The notes beneath the pieces are model-generated. The model did no database searches. It saw only the letters and a list, made by a program, of their open reading frames with translations, and had not been told where the DNA came from. Shown here one piece after another: positions 61,101-64,000 of a DNA stretch of 64,000 bases. The translations under genes were made by a program, and so were the position numbers. Numbering within the stretch: the first letter of the stretch is position 1; each line of letters opens with the position of its first letter. Source of the stretch: Anodontia alba (Eukaryota > Mollusca > Bivalvia > Lucinida > Lucinidae); the NCBI GenBank assembly GCA_964016985.1, contig OZ024821.1, forward strand, positions 13,999,211 to 14,063,210, written 5' to 3'.

Positions 61101-63970
61101 CATTGGAATTGCCATGGTGAGGCCATTCAAATGAATAAATTGCCTTGGTGAGGCCATTCCAATGAATAAATTGCCTTAATGAGGCAATTCCAGTGATTAA
61201 ATTGCCTTGGTGAGGCAGTTCCAATGAATAAATTGACTTAGTAGGGCCGTTCCAATGAATAAATTGCCTTGGTGAGGCCATTCCAATGAATAAATTGCCT
61301 TGTTGAGGCTATTCCAATGAAAAAATTCCCTTGGTGAGGCTGTTCCAATGAATGTATTGCCTCTATGAGGCAGTTCCAATGAGTAAATTGTCTTGGTGAG
61401 GCTGTTCCAATGAATAAATTGCCTTGGTGAAGTTGTTCTAATGAATAAATTGCCTTAGTGAGGCAGTTCCAATGAATACCAAGAATATGCGAGGTGCCAC
61501 ACCAGAAAAAGTGTTTTCGTGGTAAATGCAAACAGTAAAGAACCAGATCAGCCAGCAGAGGTATGTAGTCTGATAGGAACTTTGCTATATGTTGTTATGA
61601 TCTACAGTATCCAGTGATTCTATAAGGGGACAGTGAAGGCCCTGATCAGACTGTGCAGATGCTTTTGTTTGTTTTTCAAAAATAACTGAAAAGTATCATT
61701 TATTGACTCACTTATTCACCTTATGTTGAGCTAGATGTTTTTCTGGTTGACACTGCACTGTTGAAAAGTAGGATATAACCCTTATTTTTGTCTTTCAGCA
61801 ATTTCAAGATCTAGATGAACGACGTATCAACAAAATAAAATCCATGATTCAAGAAAGTGCTAAAATAGAGCAAAATGTTCTTCCAATTATAAAAACATGT
61901 ATAGAAGGCACATTGAAAGCCTCAGACAACATAAATGCTTCAGCGGTAAGTTATACCCATTATGTACTTCATCAGTTACAATGTTTGCTGCCATCCAGTG
62001 TACTTTCTAAAATAAGTATGGGTCATATCATAATCGGATTTTTGATTAACGTGCAGGTACAGGGGCAACATCCACATCAGTGGGCCCCCTTCCAAATAGC
62101 TGGCTTGCTGCGCGCATGGCAGATCTCACACCAGATCTCCAGGTACGTCTGTCATGGGGGTTGATAGCCGAGAGCTTCCACTCTCTGCAATCCCTCTCTG
62201 TCAGCTGCTTCCATGTCATTTTGGGCCTCCCAGGCCCACGCTTTCCATCAACCTGTATGTCAAAGGCTGTCTTGACTGCACCATTGGAGCATTCCACATG
62301 TCCATACATCGGAGTTCTCTCCTTCAGAATGAGGTCCAGATCCTCAATGCCAAGCCGCACAAGTAGCTCATTGGACTTGGTGGTGACAGTGTCTTGCGGC
62401 CTGACATTGCAGGTCAGTCTGATCATTGCCGTGTCATTTTGTTGCAGATGCTGGAGGTTCGGCTTTGTCAATGGCTAAATAAGTATGGGGCTGGGCTCCA
62501 TAAAGCAGTGGGTAGTGCATCTGACTGCAGATCCAAGGGTCGCAAGTTAAAATCTTATCTCAGTCATGTAACTTTCATGGATAAACATCATGAAGTCATT
62601 TCTATGGTCATTTTTGCCCTTCTGCTGATTCAAGAAGGGCAGTTGTCAGTTACTGGCAATAGTATGTGAGCAAAACTAGTTAACTGCAAGGAGGACATAG
62701 CCTGCCCTAGAGAAAAGTATAAGAAGGTTAGCTGACCAGCTCATCATGACCTTACAAGTGTCGACCTGGCAGTAAACTCCACCAAATTAAAAAATAATAA
62801 ATAAGTATGGGACATTTGGAGCCTAAGGAGAATTTGCATGAAATTTTTTCCAGCATGCTAAGCATTAAGGCATAATTTGGATTTGTCTGCCATCATATGT
62901 TGTGTAAAAGTCCCACAAATTGAGAGGTAACGGCATAACATACTGGAATATTGTTAACTGGGACATTAAACCTCAACTGAACATACACACGAGGGATGAT
63001 CAAAAAGTTCTTGACCCCTGTACTTTTGGAATGACTTTCTCCATCCTCAAGATAATCCACCATGATAATGCCCTGACTATCCCAAAAGCCCCATTGGATT
63101 GACTGGGCCATAAAACCTCAACACAAAAAAGCAAACTATCCAAAAAGATAGAGTCCATCACCTTCCCTGCTAAAGAAACTCTCTTAAATTTCTAAGGAGC
63201 AATTGAGCATGGGTGCTTTCATTGCATACTCTGCATTTTGGCTTCAGGATCAGAGTGATGGACCCAAGTCTCATCTTCGGTCACAACTCAACACATACAT
63301 TCCTCATGGTAATCTTCATAGAGAGACAGGGGATATTTAGAAATATCAAGCCTGCTCTTCTTCTGAGCTTTGGTCAACATTCTAGGGACCCATTTAGCTG
63401 AGACCTTGGACATCCCTTAGATATCAGTCGATAGACTGAACTGCCCCGAAACATGCCTGTTTGTCTAGCAATTCCACGCAGCCTTCTTCTCTGTTACATA
63501 TGATCAGAGGTTGAAATGAGGCTGTGTACAGTACAGTAAATGTCCTAAAATTTCGTACACTGAAGTTCCTGATAAAATGACACATGCAAACAGTGGAGAC
63601 CCAGATCAGACTGCTCCTTTCAAGGTCTGCACTGTTTGCCATTCCACTAATTGTTTTAAGAAACAACTGTATACAAAGAAAATTTAGGCTAAAAAAAACT
63701 ATGGAATAAAATGTTCAAAATTTTAGGACTTCTACTGTAGTGACTATTTTGTTTCTGTTTCAGGATTCAAAATTAGTGATAGACAAGTACAAGTCTGGTT
63801 TTCAAATGCCAGGAGATATTCAGTTTGAGGACTTAAGTAATGGTAAAACAAACAGTCAAAATAATTTAAATCACACACCTGATGTAAGAGGAAATGTTAA
63901 AGCAGGTACAATCGGAAAGAAGAAAGACAAATCGGGAAAAGGAATATTTGATCTATTTAGTAAATCTAAG
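32214..63970 (+). CDS. CIP4/FNBP1L: Partial gene: CIP4/TOCA-family F-BAR protein (FNBP1/FNBP1L/TRIP10 orthologue), eight exons
   Basis: Proteins of this family bend and tubulate membranes through a dimeric F-BAR domain and link CDC42 (HR1 domain) to N-WASP and dynamin (SH3 domain) at endocytic sites and protrusions. The eight exons join without a frame break into 322 codons. Recognisable family motifs are DQYDSVSSHTLKGIDFL at the start, YQPKKK, AGQHEVIAEN, DLDERRINKIK, VLPIIKTCIEG and SGFQMPGDIQFED near the domain end. A basic KKKDKSGKGIFDLFSKSK linker closes the visible part. All acceptors are AG and all donors GT. Intron sizes are about 2.2, 4.4, 4.9, 10.5, 3.2, 3.7 and 1.8 kb. In relatives a short first exon encodes MSWGTELW; it was not found here. 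HR1 and SH3 exons lie past 64000. Molluscs probably have one gene for the three vertebrate paralogues, so the exact symbol is not fixed. Confidence 0.93.
32338..32557. repeat. MITE family A, starting 8 bp after a splice donor
   Basis: Ends CCGTAATAAACCTAAGTATT and the inverse of CCTTATTTACCCTAAATATT, with TA at each outer edge. The interior holds a diverged GAGCAAACAGTGAAGACC palindrome. It begins directly after the donor sequence GTAAGTAC of the first visible exon. This copy shows the order of the site occupied by the DIRS element elsewhere. Confidence 0.8.
32679..32819 (+). mobile_element. Headless SINE, about 141 bp
   Basis: Starts TTTCTGGCGAAAG and ends AACACAAACAA. The 12-bp duplication ACTGTCTTGAAA lies at 32667-32678 and 32820-32831. 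Confidence 0.88.
33185..33300 (+). mobile_element. tRNA-like SINE head of a second family
   Basis: GGGAGTGGTTAGCGCTTCCG (A-box-like) and CGGTTCAAATCCGG (B-box-like) have tRNA spacing. The acceptor stem cannot be formed, so this is a SINE remnant and not a tRNA gene. Confidence 0.5.
33326..33539. repeat. TTAA-type palindromic MITE, family E
   Basis: Ends TTAACCCTTGTCCTGCTGAA and CAGCAGGACAAGGGTTAA. The central hairpin is CAGTTGGCTTCTGAAGAAGC and its complement, flanked by GCAAACAGTGTAGATCCAGG and its mirrored arm. Confidence 0.85.
34054..34256. repeat. TTAA-type palindromic MITE, family E
   Basis: Ends TTAACCCTTGTTATGCT and TTCAGCAGGACAAGGATTAA. The central hairpin is CAGTTGGCTTCTGAAGAAGC and its complement. 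About 290 bp upstream of the 51-bp exon. Confidence 0.8.
34317..34530. repeat. Palindromic MITE, family C, ending 15 bp before an exon
   Basis: Arms TTCCCAGAAAATAGGCATTG and CAAAGCCTAATTTCTGGGGC pair around TCTCCCAAGGAGACA. Its right terminus (CCAGCATGCTAAGCGTTTA) runs into the polypyrimidine tract of the next exon. Confidence 0.75.
34546..34596 (+). CDS. CIP4/FNBP1L: F-BAR gene, 51-bp exon
   Basis: Follows TTTTCTTCTCCTGCAG and ends before GTAAGT. Completes codon 39 (Lys), encodes codons 40-55 (RLVRSYQPKKKTEEEY) and two bases of codon 56. The basic YQPKKK stretch matches the membrane-contacting lysine-rich segment of the FNBP1 F-BAR (YQPKKN in human). Family C palindromes lie within about 20 bp on each side. 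Confidence 0.95.
34603..34818. repeat. Palindromic MITE, family C, starting just after an exon
   Basis: TTAACCTTAACCACTCTCTT to CCCAGAGTGCTAAGTGTTAA. The arms pair around TTGTCTCCATTGGAGACAA. It starts within about 10 bp of the donor of the 51-bp exon. Confidence 0.8.
34835..35253 (+). repeat. Fragment of a hairpin-headed array element
   Basis: GGGGTCTGTCTGTCTGTCAT is followed by two monomers (ATGAAACTTTACAGAAATGT and ATGAAAATTTACACAAATAT; TTTTGGAGTTA in each). The tail is absent. A SINE follows directly. Confidence 0.55.
35254..35453 (+). mobile_element. 5'-truncated SINE
   Basis: GGAGATTGATCATGAAATAT through GGGTCATAAAACCTCATCAC. It lacks the tRNA head and part of the 3' region. Confidence 0.75.
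35765..36050 (+). mobile_element. Second SINE family (GTTAAGCCCAAATCAAACAA tail), 16-bp duplication
   Basis: Begins AGGTAGGTTGCGGGTTCGAT, so it has the B box but lost the A box. It ends GACGTTAAGCCCAAATCAAA plus CAAA. The perfect duplication CAACCTGTACATCCAC lies at 35749-35764 and 36051-36066. Unrelated in its body to the CAACACAAACAAA-tailed family. Confidence 0.9.
36252..36532 (+). mobile_element. tRNA-derived SINE, 5'-truncated, 11-bp duplication
   Basis: Starts in the tRNA-like head after the A box, keeps GGTTCGACCCCCGCC (B box), and ends CTCAACACAAGCAA. The duplication ACTGCATCCCA lies at 36241-36251 and 36533-36543. Confidence 0.88.
36700..36896. repeat. MITE family A
   Basis: The right end AAGGGTAAATACGGTA is intact and the left end is decayed. 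The central hairpin is GAGATGCTGCGTTTGCAGC with its complement, flanked by GCAAACAGTGTAGACCCAGA. Confidence 0.75.
37300..37512. repeat. MITE family A
   Basis: Starts TACCGTAATTACTGTATGTA. The central hairpin is GACGTCGCAAAGTGCGACGTC, flanked by GCAAACAGTGTAGACCCAGA. The right terminus is decayed (ACTTAGAATAAAC). Confidence 0.75.
37588..37838. repeat. TTAA-type MITE, family F
   Basis: TTAACCCTTAAAGCGCCAAG to GGCAGTTTAAGGGTTAA with central hairpin CAGACTGCTCC/GGAGCGGTCTG. Its right TTAA is shared with the next MITE. Confidence 0.8.
37835..38048. repeat. Palindromic MITE, family C, adjoining family F
   Basis: TTAAACCACACTCTAGGCTA to CCCTGAGTGCTTAGGGCTAA; arms pair around TGACTCCATTGGAGACA. Confidence 0.75.
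38615..38715. repeat. Palindromic repeat, family B
   Basis: TTTTTCTTATTTCTCGCTGA at the left pairs with TCGAGAAATAAGAAAACTAT; the centre is shortened. Confidence 0.65.
38765..38960 (+). mobile_element. Diverged SINE
   Basis: GAGATTGCTCATGAAATCAT, CTGCTGATTCAAGAAAGGCA and GGGCTATAAAAATCAAACTC follow the family order with many changes. It ends 28 bp before the next exon. Confidence 0.65.
38989..39136 (+). CDS. CIP4/FNBP1L: F-BAR gene, third visible exon
   Basis: 148 bp; follows GCATATTTCTAG and ends before GTAAGC. Completes codon 56 and encodes codons 57-105 (YSWSKSFLDMLKELHDLAGQ onward to KNERRK). AGQHEVIAENIQGQL matches the family segment AGQHEVISENMASQI of FNBP1. Helical and dimer-forming part of the F-BAR. 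Confidence 0.97.
39499..39741. repeat. MITE family G
   Basis: GGCCCAGTTGTTCAAAGC to CTTTGAACAACCAGGCCC. A perfect internal hairpin (GTGAGTAGCTTTTGC and complement, about 39597-39632) lies at the centre. Confidence 0.75.
39828..39905. repeat. Palindromic repeat, family B
   Basis: ATTAGAAGTGCCTCAGTGAG at the centre with GTCTCATTAG-type arms; the right arm is truncated. Confidence 0.6.
39953..40173. repeat. MITE family D with a G-rich tract
   Basis: Starts TTAACCCGTTTTAGTCAGGA and ends AGTCTAAAATGGGTA. A G-rich run at about 40116-40151 (runs of 5, 7, 5 and 13 or so G) has expanded in a position that is not G-rich in the copy at 12988-13219. Confidence 0.7.
40512..40737. repeat. MITE with GGCCC-GAGGTTATAAAACTT ends
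   Basis: GGCCCAGAGGTTATAAAACTT and AAGTTTTATAACCTCGGGGCC form the ends. TCAGCTGAGCATGAAATTTT and its complement pair internally. Confidence 0.75.
40850..41154. mobile_element. hAT-like fragment with GTCAGGGAA keyword
   Basis: The right end, read inverted, is CAGGGTTCATACAATTAGG, a hAT-type terminus. GTCAGGGGAAT/GTCAGGGAATTTT recurs at least four times inside. The left terminus was not recognised, so it may be truncated. Confidence 0.55.
41322..42325. mobile_element. Non-autonomous pogo/Tigger-like DNA transposon
   Basis: Ends CAGTGTAGCTCCAATACATC and the complement of GATATATTGGAGCTACACTG, with TA on both sides (41320-41321, 42326-42327). Subterminal variants of ATATCGCG/CGCGATAT recur. No transposase frame was seen. 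The left end abuts a (CA)n(TA)n run and the right end a TA run of about 50 bp. Confidence 0.8.
42326..42376. repeat. TA microsatellite
   Basis: About 50 bp of TA dinucleotides directly after the pogo-like right end; probably grew from the TA target duplication. Confidence 0.9.
42513..42854. other. Unclassified intronic sequence
   Basis: No repeat ends, arrays or coding signals recognised in intron 3 between the MITE D-like fragment (42377-42512) and the tandem array. Confidence 0.4.
42855..43640 (+). repeat. Tandem array, about 150-165 bp unit
   Basis: About five diverged units with TTATGTTAAAGTTTT, CATATTTTCCAGACCATATG, GATATAGGTCCAAAGTTTTA and CTATGACCTCAAGGCCAA. No hairpin head or tail was found, so it may be a decayed array element. 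Confidence 0.65.
44016..44078 (+). CDS. CIP4/FNBP1L: F-BAR gene, 63-bp exon
   Basis: Follows TCTGATTTCAG and ends before GTATGT; phase 0 at both ends. Codons 106-126, YLAEGSKVNDQLKNSLSALDK, match the family segment [20 protein letters not shown]. Intron 4 after it is the largest (about 10.5 kb) and holds the DIRS element. Confidence 0.92.
44290..44770 (+). repeat. Short tandem array next to a hairpin head
   Basis: About three units of roughly 165 bp with AGATTATTCAAATTA, TTTTACAGAGACTCATTA and TTTAAAAATCTTCT. It lies directly left of the head at 44772 and may be the remains of another array element. Confidence 0.55.
45314..45550 (+). mobile_element. Minimal hairpin-headed element, class ATGCCCC
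   Basis: 237 bp from ATGCCCCGCATCGG to GACACATTTCTAG. It contains GCGGGGGCAT (near-exact inverse of the head) and a TACG/TACATACG-rich segment (45365-45450) in place of an array. Compared with the paralogous monomer at 46790-46815, it splits CAGTATT..TTATCTTC without a target duplication longer than a T. Confidence 0.75.
45726..46521. mobile_element. CAG-ended DNA transposon with 6-bp duplication
   Basis: Ends CAGTGGTCAGGCT and AGCCAGCTTGACCCCTG (inverted CAGGGGTCAAGCT). AATGAC is duplicated at 45720-45725 and 46522-46527. The left end has paired keywords GGGCGACT/AGTCGCCC; the right end repeats ACTTCTCCCT four times, once inverted. No transposase was recognised. hAT-like termini but a 6-bp rather than 8-bp duplication. 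Confidence 0.75.
47541..47659. repeat. Palindromic repeat, family B, well preserved
   Basis: CTTATTTTTCAACGAAAACA, GTACCCATTAGAAGTGCC, the centre TTGGCGA and the inverse arm ending AAATAAGAAAAATATT. It continues into TGGATACCCCCTCTTATCTG, giving the empty-site order for the element at 3545-5165. Confidence 0.8.
47790..48085 (+). mobile_element. tRNA-derived SINE, diverged
   Basis: TATCAGTTGGATGCCTGTCT (A-box region), GGGTTCGACCACTGCC (B box), GGCAACATTTCC, and 3' GGGTTGACTGGGCTGTTAAG then CTCAACACACAC. Confidence 0.75.
48105..48215. repeat. Palindromic repeat, family B
   Basis: TTTTATTTCACCACGAAAAC left arm and TCATGGAGAAATAAGAAAAA right arm around TACCTATCCAAGGCATC. Confidence 0.7.
49624..50215 (+). 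pseudogene. DIRS Gag-like region
   Basis: A frame at 49624-50031 encodes an Arg/Ser/Lys-rich stretch (RRSRRDQSRDKHRSKKRRRR, then Ser runs and RKRKSKRSKHSHKKRRRR). After a frame change the downstream part reads MPRPSKDSGSDNDMETWSFD, RAFNEVFRLLPPELCLR and ARPLSGIEQLMESK before a stop. FNEVFRLLPPE followed by RPLSGIEHLMES is, from memory, the conserved part of DIRS Gag proteins. A basic Ser/Arg domain suggests nucleic-acid binding. The reading frame is broken at least once and stops early. Confidence 0.7.
51545..52660 (+). pseudogene. DIRS reverse transcriptase and RNase H remnants
   Basis: Conceptual pieces in shifting frames: FKMETVKSVSQSI, then YRDLTDEYACSDTSEIEKFL and RFVYKHQAFW (RT region around motif A, where DLTDAY is usual), near 51563-51690. 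Near 52355-52395, IDNTTVVYMNK, a stop, then GG matches the RNase H region (DNTTVVxYINKQGG). It is followed by an ADTYRLLTNSQTGYELDK segment (52500-52555). Stops and frameshifts make it non-functional. The catalytic YVDD-like motif was not located. Confidence 0.7.
53600..53830 (+). pseudogene. DIRS tyrosine recombinase C-terminal remnant
   Basis: After two stops the frame reads AREARTLISLGLFSLSYAAQ then GDSNSNMKSIF. This resembles the H-x-x-R box region of DIRS recombinases (HEARALSxSWAxF), with the expected His replaced by Arg. Stops precede the box, and the catalytic Tyr region is disrupted. Low-complexity G-rich sequence follows at 53865-53895. Confidence 0.5.
54124..54225. other. Internal complementary region of the DIRS element
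   Basis: AGCACATTATCTGTAGGTTA through TGCAGTTAAAA is complementary to 48477-48515. TAAAATAAAGTTTTTAAAAG through CTTAACCTATAGATAA is complementary to 54410-54470. The halves overlap at TAAAA (54157-54161), the complement of the terminal TTTTA. Confidence 0.85.
54615..54719 (+). CDS. CIP4/FNBP1L: F-BAR gene, 105-bp exon
   Basis: Follows TCTCTTTTTTTTTCAG and ends before GTAGGT; phase 0. Codons 127-161: SKTRYEKAFKDSERATDAYN and KAEKDINLSRAEVSK. It aligns with the family segment [34 protein letters not shown] (coiled helix 3). The DIRS element ends 144 bp upstream. Confidence 0.97.
54770..54893. repeat. Palindromic repeat, family B, split by a SINE
   Basis: CTTATTTCTCCAAGAAAATA, GTGGGTACTCATTAGAAGCG and centre CCTCAGTGAGG. 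The right arm ends ACAAGAAAAATATT at 54894 and resumes at 55050 after the SINE. Confidence 0.8.
54895..55035 (+). mobile_element. Headless SINE, about 141 bp
   Basis: Starts TTTCTGGCGAAAG and ends CAACACAAACAA. The 14-bp duplication ACAAGAAAAATATT lies at 54881-54894 and 55036-55049. Confidence 0.9.
55150..55345 (-). repeat. MITE family E
   Basis: TTATGCTGAATAAATTAAGA to GTACCAGCAGGACCAGGGTT with a diverged core hairpin (CAGTTAGCTTCTACAGAAGG). Confidence 0.65.
55383..57152 (+). mobile_element. Hairpin-headed tandem-array element, class ATGCCCC
   Basis: 5' hairpin ATGCCCCCGCCA, loop, TGGTGGGGCAT, then GTCCGTCCGTCC. About ten monomers of roughly 155 bp follow. Type A (GATATCTTTTGAAA, CACAGGTATATAATCATAAA) and type B (CCATAACTTTTGAAA, CACAAGCATATAATTATAAA) alternate from the third unit on. 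The 3' tail holds GGGGGCAT (inverse of the head) and ends ACTCATTTCTAG followed by a T run, the same end as the element at 45314-45550. No coding region was seen. Confidence 0.75.
57391..57590. repeat. MITE family A, right end decayed
   Basis: TACTGTAATATCCCTAAGTA start and TTTGCAAATAGTGTAGACCC core. The expected right terminus is replaced by family C-like sequence at 57580-57700. Confidence 0.65.
57932..58060 (+). CDS. CIP4/FNBP1L: F-BAR gene, 129-bp exon
   Basis: Follows TGGTATATTTTCAG and ends before GTATGT; phase 0. Codons 162-204: ARSYADSKQQEADKTKNEYA, SQLQNTNQQQNEFYNTQMPQ, VFQ. It matches the family pattern [33 protein letters not shown]. Confidence 0.97.
58110..58146. repeat. C run followed by CA microsatellite
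   Basis: About 29 C residues then about four to nine CA units; it sits 50 bp into intron 6. Confidence 0.9.
58316..59597. mobile_element. Non-autonomous hAT-like element, 8-bp duplication
   Basis: Ends CAGAGCTCGAGAAAACC and the complement of CAGGGCTCAGGAAATAC. CTATCTAT is duplicated at 58308-58315 and 59598-59605, as expected for hAT. The left end repeats GGTCCCA/GGGACC keywords; TGGTCCCGG recurs near 59254. No transposase was recognised. The duplication is internally repetitive, so its length could be 4 or 8. Confidence 0.75.
59731..59860. repeat. MITE family A, left part
   Basis: TACCATAATAACATCAAGTA start, the core TTTGCAAACAGTGTAGGCCC and its partner GATCAGGGTCTACACTTTTG. The right terminus is missing. 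Confidence 0.7.
60455..60626. mobile_element. Right end of a pogo-like element
   Basis: The right edge reads TTCCACTG followed by TA (inverted: TA then CAGTGGAACCTCCACT). Related GTGACCAGTTATCAGAGG and GTGACTGTTAGTGGAGG motifs recur inside. The partner end was not found; weakly similar motifs occur at 58085-58210. Confidence 0.45.
61085..61485. repeat. 31-bp minisatellite, about 13 units
   Basis: The unit is about TTGCCTTGGTGAGGCCATTC followed by CAATGAATAAA, head to tail. The GCCTTGGTGAGGC part is itself an inverted repeat, so each unit can form a small hairpin. It probably grew from the centre of a family B palindrome, whose core is GCCTCGGTGAGGC. Confidence 0.9.
61799..61945 (+). CDS. CIP4/FNBP1L: F-BAR gene, 147-bp exon
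   Basis: Follows TTTTTGTCTTTCAG and ends before GTAAGT; phase 0. Codons 205-253: QFQDLDERRINKIKSMIQES, AKIEQNVLPIIKTCIEGTLK, ASDNINASA. DERR and VLPIIKTCIEG are strong family signatures (MEERR and VIPIIGKCLDG in FNBP1). Confidence 0.98.
62046..62471 (-). pseudogene. LINE ORF2 3'-end fragment, antisense in intron 7
   Basis: The minus-strand frame encodes RLTCNVRPQDTVTTKSNELL, VRLGIEDLDLILKERTPMYG, HVECSN and GKRGPGRPKMTWKQLTERDC. This is the C-terminal region after the RT domain of animal LINEs, with the usual pattern MCxVRxxDxV..RLGIEDL...YGHVxR....GRRxRGRPKxTWxxxVxxD. No upstream RT motifs remain, so it is a 5'-truncated copy. LINE subfamily undecided. Confidence 0.75.
62490..62800 (+). mobile_element. 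Related tRNA-derived SINE, older subfamily
   Basis: AGCAGTGGGTAGTGCATCTG (A-box-like), GGTCGCAAGTTAAAATC (decayed B box), CTGCTGATTCAAGAAGGGCA, and 3' GGCAGTAAACTCCACCAAAT plus an A-rich tail. It shares the central domain with the main SINE family but differs at its 3' end. Confidence 0.65.
62986..63425 (-). pseudogene. Decayed mariner transposase fragment, minus strand
   Basis: Minus-strand pieces: MSKVSAKWVPRMLTKAQKKS, RLDISKYPLSLYEDY, VVTEDETWVHHSDPEAKMQS, MQ-stop-KHPCSIAP, KFKRVSLAGKVMDSIF, then, after a SINE insertion, FWDSQGIIMVDYLEDGESHS. DETWVHH and FWDxxGIIxVDYL are mariner hallmarks. Several stops and frameshifts are present. The end near 62986 (CACACGAGGGATGATCAAAA after TA) looks like a mariner terminal repeat. 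Confidence 0.85.
63089..63133 (+). mobile_element. Very short SINE 3' insertion inside mariner
   Basis: CCCCATTGGATTGACTGGGC through CCTCAACACAAAAAA. ACTATCC(C)AAAA is present on both sides. Only about 45 bp of the SINE 3' end was copied. Confidence 0.7.
63764..63970 (+). CDS. CIP4/FNBP1L: F-BAR gene, 207-bp exon, end of F-BAR and start of linker
   Basis: Follows TTTTGTTTCTGTTTCAG and ends before GTACGT; phase 0. Codons 254-322: DSKLVIDKYKSGFQMPGDIQ, FEDLSNGKTNSQNNLNHTPD, VRGNVKAGTIGKKKDKSGKG, IFDLFSKSK. KSGFxxPGDIxFED closes the F-BAR in all family members. The basic tail with F-LF resembles the KGKLWPFIKKNK segment of FNBP1. The gene continues past the window edge with HR1 and SH3 expected. 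Confidence 0.97.
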
Positions 63971-64000
63971 GTACGTCAAAGCCATTTTCACTGTCTTGCT

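Noticed and set aside
61085..61485. CRISPR-like regular repeats
   Set aside because: Repeats are directly adjacent with no unique spacers and the sequence is eukaryotic; it is a minisatellite.
62080..62478. 132-codon + strand frame
   Set aside because: Shadow of the LINE-derived frame on the minus strand, which shows recognisable motifs.

Overview
This is eukaryotic DNA: AT-rich, intron-dominated and packed with repeats. It most resembles a mollusc, probably a bivalve. That inference rests on tRNA-derived SINEs ending in a CAACACAAACAAA-type tail, on tandem-array elements like those described from bivalves, and on a DIRS-type retrotransposon. No database search was possible.

One host gene can be supported. 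It lies on the + strand from 32214 to the right edge. Eight exons (32214-32329, 34546-34596, 38989-39136, 44016-44078, 54615-54719, 57932-58060, 61799-61945, 63764-63970) join in frame into 322 codons. Together they encode most of the F-BAR domain of a CIP4/TOCA-family protein (vertebrate FNBP1, FNBP1L, TRIP10). The first exon, which in relatives encodes only about eight residues, was not found. The HR1 and SH3 parts must lie beyond the right edge. All seven introns and the 32 kb upstream are filled with repeats.

Layout. 1-9 kb: a foldback, a pogo/Tigger-like element (1048-2407), a CAG-ended DNA element (3545-5165) and a 30-bp minisatellite (7350-8900). 9-14 kb: SINEs and short palindromic MITEs. 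14.2-19.4 kb: a large tandem-array element with a hairpin head. 19.4-27 kb: TTAA-type MITEs, a 2.35-kb long inverted repeat (21025-23378) and a MITE pair (25416-26722). 27-31.7 kb: tandem arrays rich in AGGTCA half-sites. From 32 kb on come the F-BAR exons, separated by MITEs, SINEs, further hairpin-headed arrays (44772-47204, 55383-57152), a pogo-like element (41322-42325), a degraded DIRS-type retrotransposon (48477-54470), a hAT-like element (58316-59597), a LINE fragment and a decayed mariner.

The most interesting material is structural. The hairpin-headed array elements repeat their 5' motif, inverted, near the 3' end, and the two copies change together between elements. The DIRS element keeps its inverted repeats, its internal complementary region and a TTTTA sequence at both ends. 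A headless SINE form starts at the same base in four independent insertions. Several different palindromic MITEs share one core inverted repeat.
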